A DNA stretch of 64,000 nucleotides, taken from contig NZ_ATMR01000077.1 of the NCBI RefSeq assembly GCF_000427335.1, positions 45,368 through 109,367 of the forward strand. The letters run 5' to 3'. A model generated the notes under the pieces. That model was not told where the DNA came from. It saw nothing but the letters and a program-made list of their open reading frames with translations, and made no database searches. The translations under genes and the position numbers were made by a program. The stretch's first letter is position 1, and each line of letters starts with the position of its first letter. Positions 46,052 to 54,071 of this stretch are shown here, piece after piece. Source of the stretch: Winogradskyella psychrotolerans RS-3 (GTDB lineage: Bacteria; Bacteroidota; Bacteroidia; Flavobacteriales; Flavobacteriaceae).

Positions 46052-47659
46052 ATGAAAACGAAGTTTTTTTATTCAAAAATAAAAGGGAGTTTAATACTAG
46101 CCGCAGCCCTATTCTTTGTTGTTACTTCTTGTGAAGATTACTTAGAGGAACAACCTAGCACATTAATTGATGCGGATTATATTTATACAACTGAAGGAGG
46201 CTTAAAGTCTGGTGTCGTAAGTCTATATAAATTTGAAAGAGATCGCTACGATAATAGCACAGAGGATTATATGGGAGCGGTATTGATGTCTTCTAGAGGA
46301 GATTTAACCTTTTCAAGATCTGGTTATACAGGCTTAATGGGACGGTACGAAAGAGGTACCTCTCCAGTAGATCAAGGTGCTAATTTTGCGTCTTCATTAT
46401 TTTGGAAACATTATTATAATATGGCCAATAAAGCGACTTCAATAATAAATGCAGCTGAAACTTTAGACGGTATAGATGAAGATACAAGAGCCCAAATTTT
46501 ATCTGAAGCGAAGTTTTTTAGAGCACATTCGTACTTCTACTTATACAGAATGTACAATAATATTTATGTTAATACAGAAACAATTACTTTAGACAATGCT
46601 TTTAATGTTATTAACGATAAATCTTCAGAACAAGAAGTATTTGCACTTATAAATAGCGACCTTAATTATGCTATTGATAATTTAGATTGGACGGATACTT
46701 TTGGTCGCGTTACTAAAGGAACTGCAAAGCATGTAAAGGCTAAAGTAGCTATGTGGCAAGGTAACTGGACTGAAGCAAAAAATCAAGCTGTTTCATTAAT
46801 TGATGAAGGTCCTCATAGTTTAGTGGCTAATACTGCAGCTGTTTTTGCAGGAGATAGAAACAATTCAGAAGCATTATTTGTAATACAATCTAAAGATGAT
46901 GTACTTGGTGGTGGTAATGCCACCATGATGAATGCGAATTATGTGACTCAATTTTTTCAAATTTCTGGTATAGAATACAATAATGAACAGGGAGGTAGAG
47001 GATTTTCTAGAGTTTTACCAAATTTATATTTATTAAATCTTATAGCTGAAGATCCTAACGATACAAGGGATGATGATACGTATTTTAGATTAAAATATTA
47101 TTACACCTCTGGAGATAGAATTGGTGAGGAGATCGATAATTATGCACCAATAACAGATTTAGATAATCCTAGTTCGACTTATGCATCTTATTACCAAAGA
47201 ATGCATCCTTCTTGTATAAAGTTTGCTCAAGATGACGGTGATGAATCTTCTTATACTATTAGAGGTAATATTATGGTTTATAGGTTAGCAGAGACTTATT
47301 TGATAGCGGCAGAAGCTATTATGAGATCTTCAGGTGACCCTTTACCTTATTTGAATGCTATTAGAACTAGAGCTGGTGCCGCACCAGTTACGGCTGTAAA
47401 TCAACAAACCATTTTAGATGAACGCGCAAGAGAATTAGCTTTTGAAGGGCAACGTTGGTTTACTTTAAAACGAATGGGACAATCGGTTATTGATTTTCAA
47501 ATGACCAATTATGCAGGAGATGGGGAATATTTTCCAGCTAATTTAGGAGCTAAAGATCCTAGAGAAAATTGGAGATCACATTTTATTAACTGGCCAATAT
47601 CTCAAAATGATTTAGACCTTTTAGGTTCAGATTATCCTCAAAATAATGGTTATAATTAA
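46052..47659 (+). CDS. susD: SusD/RagB-family surface nutrient-binding lipoprotein
   Basis: 535 residues with a lipoprotein signal (VVTSCEDYLEEQP) and the SusD helical repeats (ARAEAKFFRAHSYFYL-type segment, RVTKGTAKHVKAKVAMWQGN, YRLAETYLIAAEA, ERARELAFEGQRWFTLKRMG). Sits as lid on SusC. Twenty bases after susC and followed by a terminator. Confidence 0.94.
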   Translation: MKTKFFYSKIKGSLILAAALFFVVTSCEDYLEEQPSTLIDADYIYTTEGGLKSGVVSLYKFERDRYDNSTEDYMGAVLMSSRGDLTFSRSGYTGLMGRYERGTSPVDQGANFASSLFWKHYYNMANKATSIINAAETLDGIDEDTRAQILSEAKFFRAHSYFYLYRMYNNIYVNTETITLDNAFNVINDKSSEQEVFALINSDLNYAIDNLDWTDTFGRVTKGTAKHVKAKVAMWQGNWTEAKNQAVSLIDEGPHSLVANTAAVFAGDRNNSEALFVIQSKDDVLGGGNATMMNANYVTQFFQISGIEYNNEQGGRGFSRVLPNLYLLNLIAEDPNDTRDDDTYFRLKYYYTSGDRIGEEIDNYAPITDLDNPSSTYASYYQRMHPSCIKFAQDDGDESSYTIRGNIMVYRLAETYLIAAEAIMRSSGDPLPYLNAIRTRAGAAPVTAVNQQTILDERARELAFEGQRWFTLKRMGQSVIDFQMTNYAGDGEYFPANLGAKDPRENWRSHFINWPISQNDLDLLGSDYPQNNGYN

Positions 47660-47689
47660 TAATTATTTGAATTAGTCATTCTATAGAAA

Positions 47690-47718
47690 CAAAAGGGCAA
47701 GTTCACTTGCCTTTTTGT
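47690..47718 (+). terminator. Terminator after susD
   Basis: AAAAGGGCAAG-TTCA-CTTGCCTTTTT hairpin with T-run. The enzyme genes downstream are thus partly uncoupled from susCD expression. Confidence 0.85.
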
Positions 47719-47761
47719 TTTCTTAATATTTAGATGTTAAATATTTAAAAGACAATTACAT

Positions 47762-48567
47762 ATGAGATACTTAACTATTTTGTTGTTGTGTATAGGATTT
47801 GCTTCATGCAATTCTACAATTAAAGACACTGAAATTACCTTTACTGATAACCCTGTAATTGCGCACAGAGGCGCATGGAAAGCTAAAGATTTACCTAAAA
47901 ATTCTATTGCGGCATTAAAAGAAGCAATCAGCTTAAAATGTACAGGCTCAGAATTTGATGTTCGTATGACAGCGGATGAAATCCTTGTCGTTACTCACGA
48001 TGCCGATTATGAAGGTTTAGATATTGAATCCTCAACCTATCAAGAACTCGCTAAGCATAAGTTATCAAACGGAGAAACCTTACCAACTTTAAAAGATTTC
48101 ATTACTGCTGGTATGACTAATAATACCACTACAGGTTTAGTTTGCGAAATAAAACCTTCAAAAATTGAAGGACGTAATATGCTTATGGCAGATAAAACAG
48201 TGGCTTTGGTAAAAGAACTCAAAGCAGAAGCGTATGTGTCTTATTACATCAGTTTTAGTTACGAGGTTATTAAACACATTAAAAGAATTGACACGAATGC
48301 TAAGGTTTTATATCTAGATGGCTCAAAATCGCCAGAAGACCTACATAAGGATGGTATTACAGGACTCGATTATTTAGTTTGGAAACTAAAAACAAACCAA
48401 ATTGGATTACAGAAGCTAAAGATTTAGGTCTAAAACTAAATGCTTGGACAGCCAATAAGGAAGAGGATATTGATTGGTTGTTAAGTCATGATTTTGATTA
48501 TATAACCACAGATGAACCGGAACTGGTTTTTAAAAGGCTAAAAGCGACTTCTAATAGCTCAAATTAA
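47762..48567 (+). CDS. Glycerophosphodiester phosphodiesterase lipoprotein, frameshifted
   Basis: Hydrolyses glycerophosphodiesters to glycerol-3-phosphate and an alcohol. Lipoprotein signal (IGFASC), catalytic HRGAW, metal-binding EFDVRMTADE, THD and EIKPSK. The first frame ends early at 48427; the second frame carries NKPNWITEAKDLGLKLNAWTAN and ITTDEPELV, the expected C-terminus. One A added in 48383-48392 (AAACTAAAAA) joins them into ~268 residues. All catalytic motifs are upstream of the lesion. Confidence 0.87.
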
Positions 48568-48648
48568 ATCTTAATAGCAGAGCCTATTTTTATGCTATCG
48601 ATAATTTATTTTGAAATACTTATTTTGCAAGTTCGAAACAACAAATAA

Positions 48649-49512
48649 ATGAAACGAATTAATTTATTTATTATCAGTCTTATACTTTTAGGATGTAATT
48701 CCAATAAAAGTAAGCAGGAAGCTAATAATGTTCCTTTAATGCTAAAGGCAATGACTTACAATATTCGTTTAGATATTGCTTCAGATGGTGAGAATGCATG
48801 GCCAAATCGAAAAGATTTTTTGAGTTCGCAAATTTTATTTTTGAGTCCAGATGTTTTTGGAGTACAAGAAGCACGGCCGAATCAAATTGAAGATTTAAAA
48901 GCATCGTTACCAGATTATAAATTTATTGGAGAAGGAAGAGATGGTAATGGAGAAGGAGAGTTTTCTGCAATCTATTACAATTCAAAAAACTTAAAAGTTG
49001 AAAATCAACACACCTTTTGGTTATCAGATTCACCAACTATAGTTTCCAAGGGTTGGGATGCGGCTTACCCAAGAGTTTGCACGTATGGTTTATTTACTTC
49101 ACTAAATACGGATAAAAAATTCTGGGTATTCAATTCACATCTAGATCATGTTGGTGGGGAAGCGCAAAAAGAAGGCATGAAACTCATTCTTAAAAAAATA
49201 GCTTCTGAAAATAACCAAAACTATCCTGTTCTGCTTATGGGTGATTTTAATGTAGAACCTAATAGTGAGGTCGTAACAGAAATTTTACCAACTATGTCAG
49301 ATTCAAGACAAATAGCCACATTAAAGTTTGGACCAGAGGGAACATTTAATGCCTTTCAATATAATGAACCCGTAACACGTCGAATCGATTATATTTTCAT
49401 TTCAAAATCGCCTAATATTACTGTACATAAATATGCCGTGTTTTCAAGTGCTATAGATTTTAAGTTTCCTTCCGACCATTTTCCTGTGTATACAGAAATT
49501 GAGTTAAAATGA
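48649..49512 (+). CDS. Endonuclease/exonuclease/phosphatase-family lipoprotein
   Basis: A 287-residue DNase I/sphingomyelinase-fold hydrolase with a lipoprotein signal (LILLGC). Metal and catalytic motifs: AMTYNIRLD, FGVQEARP (Glu), FNSHLDHVG, LLMGDFNVEP and the C-terminal SDHFPVYTEI. Members in uptake loci act on phosphodiesters or phosphate esters in the envelope. Lies between the GDPD and GH3 genes with only 10 bases to the latter. Confidence 0.9.
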   Translation: MKRINLFIISLILLGCNSNKSKQEANNVPLMLKAMTYNIRLDIASDGENAWPNRKDFLSSQILFLSPDVFGVQEARPNQIEDLKASLPDYKFIGEGRDGNGEGEFSAIYYNSKNLKVENQHTFWLSDSPTIVSKGWDAAYPRVCTYGLFTSLNTDKKFWVFNSHLDHVGGEAQKEGMKLILKKIASENNQNYPVLLMGDFNVEPNSEVVTEILPTMSDSRQIATLKFGPEGTFNAFQYNEPVTRRIDYIFISKSPNITVHKYAVFSSAIDFKFPSDHFPVYTEIELK

Positions 49513-49522
49513 TTTTAGTATA

Positions 49523-51880
49523 ATGATTAATACAAAAAAAACATTCCTACTTGCAGTCGTTAGTGTAAAGGCTGCTGTGATTCTACTTGTTACTTGTGCT
49601 ACAGTAGATTTTGATACGTCAGTAGAGGCTAATTCTAGATTTATAAAACACACAACGTCTTTAATAGATAAGCAGATTGAACTCAAAGTAGATTCTGTAT
49701 TAGCATTAATGACCATTGATGAAAAAATAGGTCAATTAGTACAGTATAGTGGTAAATGGAATGCGACAGGTCCATCAACTTCAGAAAGAGATCAGTATAA
49801 GTACAATAAACTAAAGAAAGGTGAAGTTGGTTCTATGCTGAACGTAGCTTCCGTAGCTTCAATCCGAGAAACACAACGGATTGTAATGGAGAATTCCCGA
49901 TTAAAGATTCCTCTTATTTTTGCGTATGATGTCATTCATGGTTACAAAACCATATTTCCTATTCCTTTAGGTGAAAGTGCGAGTTGGGATTTGGATATTA
50001 TAAAAAAATCAGCTGCAATTTCCGCTAAGGAAGCATCTGCATCTGGTTTAAACTGGACGTTTGCACCAATGATCGATGTGTCTAGAGACGCACGTTGGGG
50101 AAGAATAATGGAAGGTTCGGGTGAGGATACGTATTTAACTACTCAAATTGGAGTGGCGAGAATAAAAGGATTTCAGGGAGACGATTTATCGGCAACGCAT
50201 ACTATTGCGGCATGTGCAAAGCATTTTGCAGGTTATGGTTTTGGAGAGGCTGGTAGAGATTACAATACGGTGAATATTGGTGAGTACGAACTTCACAACA
50301 GTATTTTACCGCCTTTTAAAGCAGCTGCAGAAGCTGGTGTGGCCACGTTTATGAATGCCTTTAACGATATTGATGGTATACCAGCAACAGGACATAGACA
50401 TTTGCAAAGAGATTTGTTGAAAAACGAGTGGAATTGGCCAGGTCTAATGGTTTCCGATTGGGGAAGTATAGGCGAAATGATTGCTCATGGGTATGCTAAA
50501 GATTTAAAGCATGCTTCAGAAATTGCTATTAATGCCGGGAGTGATATGGATATGGAATCGTATGCTTATGAAGCTTCGTTAAAAACATTGATAGAAGATG
50601 GTAAAGTTTCAATAGATGTCATAAATGATGCTGTGAGACGTGTATTGCGAATCAAATTTCAGTTAGGTTTATTTGATGATCCTTATAAATATTGTGATAC
50701 AGAAAGAGAGAAAACTGAGATTTATTCTAAAGAGAATTTAGAAATTGCTAGAGATGTAGCTAAGAAATCTATTGTATTACTTAAAAATGATAATCAAGTC
50801 TTACCACTTTCAAAAGACATAAAAAGCATTGCTGTTATTGGGCCGTTAGCTGATGATAAAAATGCACCTTTAGGCAATTGGAGAGCAGAAGGCGACTATA
50901 ATTCTGCTGTATCACTATTAGAAGGTGTAAAGCACGCAGTTTCAAAGTCAACAACTATACATTATGAAAAAGGAATTGAGTTAACAGTTCCAACGGTTAA
51001 GCCAGGCGAAAATCAGTTTTTAATACCTTTAGAATTTAATACAACCGATAGATCAGGAATTAAAAAAGCGGTTGAAGCTGCTAAGAAAGCTGAGGTGGTT
51101 TTATTAGCTATAGGTGAAGACGCCTACCAGACTGGAGAAGGACGAAGTCAGGTAGATATTGGATTTAAAGGGTTACAATTAGAATTGTTAGAGGCTATTC
51201 AAAAGGTGAATAAAAACATTATAATTGTGCTGATGAACGGCCGTCCAATGGATTTAACTCGTGCTTCGGAAGTGGCTCCAACTATTTTAGAATGTTGGCA
51301 TTTAGGATCGGAATCTGGTAATGCCATAGCAGATGTTGTTTTTGGTGATTATAATCCTTCTGGTAAATTACCAGTGTCATTTCCGCATCATGTAGGGCAA
51401 GAGCCGTTGTATTATAATCAAAAAAACACAGGACGACCGCACGGATCAAAACAAGTAACATATTCTGCTTATAGAGATGCACCAAGATTTGCGTTGTATC
51501 CATTTGGACATGGATTGAGTTATACCACTTTTAAATATGATAACTTAACATTAGATAAAACTGAAATAAAAACGACTGACAGTATCAATGTTTCTGTGTC
51601 TATAACAAATGCTGGAGATACAGATGGAGAGGAAGTCGTGCAACTATATATTAGAGATTTAATAGGAAGTTTGGTTAGACCAATTAAAGAATTAAAAGGG
51701 TTTAAAAAGCTAATGATAAAGGCAGGAGAAACTAAAACAGTCACGTTTAAAATTAATGCTGAGACACTTCAGTTTTATACAGCAAATAAAAAATGGGAGG
51801 TAGAGCCTGGTGCATTTGAAGTTTGGGTAGGAGGGAGTTCTGTTGCGGAATTAAAGCAAAGTTTTAGTGTTGTTGAATAA
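49523..51880 (+). CDS. bglX: GH3-family beta-glycosidase (BglX-like)
   Basis: 785 residues: signal anchor or lipoprotein-like start (LLVTCATVDF), GH3 TIM barrel with KHFAGYGFGEAGRDYN and the nucleophile Asp in MVSDWGS (near 313). The C-terminal alpha/beta sandwich and a fibronectin-III-like domain (YTTFKYDNLTL..VSITNAGDTDGEEVVQLYI) follow. Activity is probably beta-glucosidase, removing terminal beta-linked glucose from the imported ligand. Last enzyme of the SusC/D locus. Confidence 0.94.
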   Translation: MINTKKTFLLAVVSVKAAVILLVTCATVDFDTSVEANSRFIKHTTSLIDKQIELKVDSVLALMTIDEKIGQLVQYSGKWNATGPSTSERDQYKYNKLKKGEVGSMLNVASVASIRETQRIVMENSRLKIPLIFAYDVIHGYKTIFPIPLGESASWDLDIIKKSAAISAKEASASGLNWTFAPMIDVSRDARWGRIMEGSGEDTYLTTQIGVARIKGFQGDDLSATHTIAACAKHFAGYGFGEAGRDYNTVNIGEYELHNSILPPFKAAAEAGVATFMNAFNDIDGIPATGHRHLQRDLLKNEWNWPGLMVSDWGSIGEMIAHGYAKDLKHASEIAINAGSDMDMESYAYEASLKTLIEDGKVSIDVINDAVRRVLRIKFQLGLFDDPYKYCDTEREKTEIYSKENLEIARDVAKKSIVLLKNDNQVLPLSKDIKSIAVIGPLADDKNAPLGNWRAEGDYNSAVSLLEGVKHAVSKSTTIHYEKGIELTVPTVKPGENQFLIPLEFNTTDRSGIKKAVEAAKKAEVVLLAIGEDAYQTGEGRSQVDIGFKGLQLELLEAIQKVNKNIIIVLMNGRPMDLTRASEVAPTILECWHLGSESGNAIADVVFGDYNPSGKLPVSFPHHVGQEPLYYNQKNTGRPHGSKQVTYSAYRDAPRFALYPFGHGLSYTTFKYDNLTLDKTEIKTTDSINVSVSITNAGDTDGEEVVQLYIRDLIGSLVRPIKELKGFKKLMIKAGETKTVTFKINAETLQFYTANKKWEVEPGAFEVWVGGSSVAELKQSFSVVE

Positions 51881-52020
51881 GTAAGTTTTATTCAAAAGCA
51901 CTTATTTGCTCGGTAATTTATTAAAGAAATTACAGATTGAGAATTTTAGGGGAATTTTGTTTTTTGATAAACAACAAATTCAGATATGTGGCTATAATTG
52001 CAGTAAATAATTAAAAACAT

Positions 52021-52052
52021 AAAACCGTTCAAGCTTGATTGAACGGTTTTAT
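52021..52052. terminator. Terminator between GH3 and ssrA regions
   Basis: Perfect 12-bp stem AAAACCGTTCAA / TTGAACGGTTTT with 6-base loop. Works in both directions. Confidence 0.85.
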
Positions 52053-52112
52053 GTTGTTGTCCCTCAAAACACAGTTGTGAGTGTTGTGGATTCGGAGAGA
52101 TTAACGTCGTTG
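52053..52112. repeat. Degenerate duplicate of the ssrA 3' end and flank
   Basis: AAAACAC..AGTTGTG..TTGTGGATTCGGAGAGA aligns with the sequence at the true ssrA 3' end (AAAATCAC..AGTTGTG..TTGTGGAGTCGGAGAGA at 52219-52263). Each block is preceded by a terminator hairpin. It may be a scar of integration at ssrA, a common attachment site. Confidence 0.5.
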
Positions 52113-52179
52113 TTCTCTAGTGAATCCCATCCTGTAAATACAACTTTTTGTACTTTCAGCCCAAGCGCTTTTAAACAAC

Positions 52180-52213
52180 AAAGCTCAATCAAGTAAAACT
52201 TGTTGAGCTTTTT
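52180..52213. terminator. Terminator next to ssrA 3' end
   Basis: AAAGCTCAA / TTGAGCTTT stem with inner CAAG/CTTG extension; T-run on the plus strand. Probably ends leftward ssrA transcription. Confidence 0.65.
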
Positions 52214-52247
52214 ATGCTTAAAATCACAACAAAGTTGTGCTTAATTG

Positions 52248-52638
52248 TGGAGTCGGAGAGAATCGAACTCTCGTCCAAACAAGTAACCAAAAGGCTTTCT
52301 ACACGTTTATTCTTTTCTTAGGTTTTCGACTTAAAGCTGGTTAAAGACAACCCACTTTTAGCTTAGCTCCTTAATCTCGAAAAGGTATCAGAGCACTACC
52401 TAATCTAAGTCAATTTTTACGATGCCTAATAAAGAACGCCATTAACTAAGGCTTTCTCGAGACATTTAGCACTCCTACCTAGTAGGACGAGGCTTAATCT
52501 TACTGTAATTCAGATTATGCAGCTAAAGCGTAGTTATTCTCGCCGTTTAAAATTTGGTCTAGCCTTTTACGTGTATCAATGCCATTACACGACGTGCTTA
52601 CAATCTAATTAATCTCGCTGTCAAAACCAGTCGACCCC
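52248..52638 (-). ncRNA. ssrA: Transfer-messenger RNA (tmRNA)
   Basis: Rescues stalled ribosomes by adding a degradation tag. The 5' end GGGGTCG pairs with the 3' CGACTCC-A to form the acceptor stem, and the T-arm reads GTTCGATTC. The tag frame 52544-52515 is GGC GAG AAT AAC TAC GCT TTA GCT GCA TAA, i.e. GENNYALAA. The CCA end is not encoded. Predicted mature length 391 nt plus CCA. A REP-like repeat lies immediately 5', and a TAATTTTG -7-like box at 52692-52699 could drive a precursor. Confidence 0.96.
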
Positions 52639-53180
52639 ATTTTCCTGCAAAGGCAGAAATCTCATCAAATTGATAACCTGAATGAGGGCTGCAAAATTAC
52701 TAAAAATAGTAATGCAAAAGCTATACCAATCTTGTTTTATAGTGTTATTCGGTACTATTGTCAGATTGTATGGCATCTAATAGTCGTAATGATGTCCTTC
52801 TTTTTCTGTTTTTTGTAAGAATTTAGATTAAATTTTATACTTCATAAATAAAAATTCTTAAGTAAAAGTTTATCAAATTATAAAGCTCATTTAAGAATGT
52901 ATATAATCATCAATCAGTATTTTACAGCATTGCTGATTTGCTTTTTAGAAGTGCACCTTAACAATTAGAATACATTATTAACATTGTCATGGTGATCATT
53001 TAAAGCAATCTTAATAGAGTGCTTTAAGTTGTTTGTTGTTAGGTTTTTACAATAATTTAAAAAACACAAAAAATCACTTAATCGGCGTTTTATGTGTTTT
53101 GACGAGTGTGTTGGTTAACGACAAAGAGCTAACTTCTCTGATAATTTCTACATTTGTTTTGAACTTAAAAAGAACTTCCG
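52639..53180. other. Intergenic region between ssrA and TPR gene
   Basis: Holds a family-A palindrome at 52640-52666 and one copy of a dispersed repeat at 52717-52790 (AAAGCTATACCAATCTTGTT and following; relative at 63099-63170). A TACATTTG -7 box at 53149-53156 serves the TPR gene. A 65-codon frame at 53033 shows no conserved features. No RNA gene is recognised. Confidence 0.6.
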
Positions 53181-54065
53181 TTGAAAAAGAAATTACGCAT
53201 CAAACGATTAAATCATACTGTATTTTTTAGTACAGTTTTATTAAAAATAATAGTATTTGCTGTTGTCTTTACGTGTTTGTCTACAAAAGCATTTGCTCAT
53301 GGAGATTTAACCAAACAAATATTAAAAAAGACAGAAGAAATTTCAAAAAGTCCAAACAATTTTGAACTCTATTACCAAAGAGGATTGTTATACCAGCAGC
53401 ATGTTGAATATCCAAAGGCAATGGAAGATTATTTAAAATCTCAAGCATTAGGAAATACTGATAGCGTATTACAATACAGAATTGCGGAACTCAATTATCT
53501 ATCTGAAGATTATAATAATGCTTTAAATAGTATAACTGTTTATTTAGACATCATTCCTACAGATGTTAAGGCTAAAAAGCTAGAAGCCCAAATATTATTC
53601 CATTTAAAATCTTATCAAGAATCTTTAAGTGCCTATCAATATGTTATTGAACATATGGAGGATATACGGCCAGAAGATATATTAGAGTTTACAGATATAA
53701 TTTTAGCTGAAAATAATGAAAATTATGCCCAAGCTATAGAGACAATAGAGGTTGGTTTAGGTAAGCTTGGCTCTAATACGATAGCCCTTCAGCTTAAAAA
53801 ATTAGAGTATCTAAAAGAAAGTGACGACATAGAGAAAGCATTACAGCAGTACGATTATTTCATTGTAGAATATAAAAGAAAGGAATTTTGGTATTACAAA
53901 AAAGCAAATTATTTAGTAGAACAAAACAGAACTGAAGAGGCTAATATAGCTTTAAAACAAGCTACAATTGCTATTGATCAATTGGATGCTAAGTTTAAAA
54001 AAATGGAATCGATTATAGAGTTAGAAGACAAAATAAAACATTTAGAAAATTCACTTAACAACTAA
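53181..54065 (+). CDS. Exported TPR-repeat protein
   Basis: 294 residues with a hydrophobic signal (cleavage likely after AFA) and TPR-like helix pairs (NFELYYQRGLLYQQHVEYPKAMEDYLKS, VLQYRIAELNYLSEDYNNALNSITVYL, FWYYKKANYLVEQNRTEEANIALKQA), ending in a coiled coil. It starts at a TTG (53181); a TACATTTG -7 box lies 25 bases upstream. Six bases before the phosphoesterase gene, so it is probably part of the same operon and may scaffold the other products. Confidence 0.82.
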   Translation: MKKKLRIKRLNHTVFFSTVLLKIIVFAVVFTCLSTKAFAHGDLTKQILKKTEEISKSPNNFELYYQRGLLYQQHVEYPKAMEDYLKSQALGNTDSVLQYRIAELNYLSEDYNNALNSITVYLDIIPTDVKAKKLEAQILFHLKSYQESLSAYQYVIEHMEDIRPEDILEFTDIILAENNENYAQAIETIEVGLGKLGSNTIALQLKKLEYLKESDDIEKALQQYDYFIVEYKRKEFWYYKKANYLVEQNRTEEANIALKQATIAIDQLDAKFKKMESIIELEDKIKHLENSLNN

Positions 54066-54071
54066 ACAATC

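Noticed and set aside
53033..53230. 65-codon frame overlapping the TPR gene start
   Set aside because: No conserved features and it overlaps the promoter and start of a clear TPR gene.
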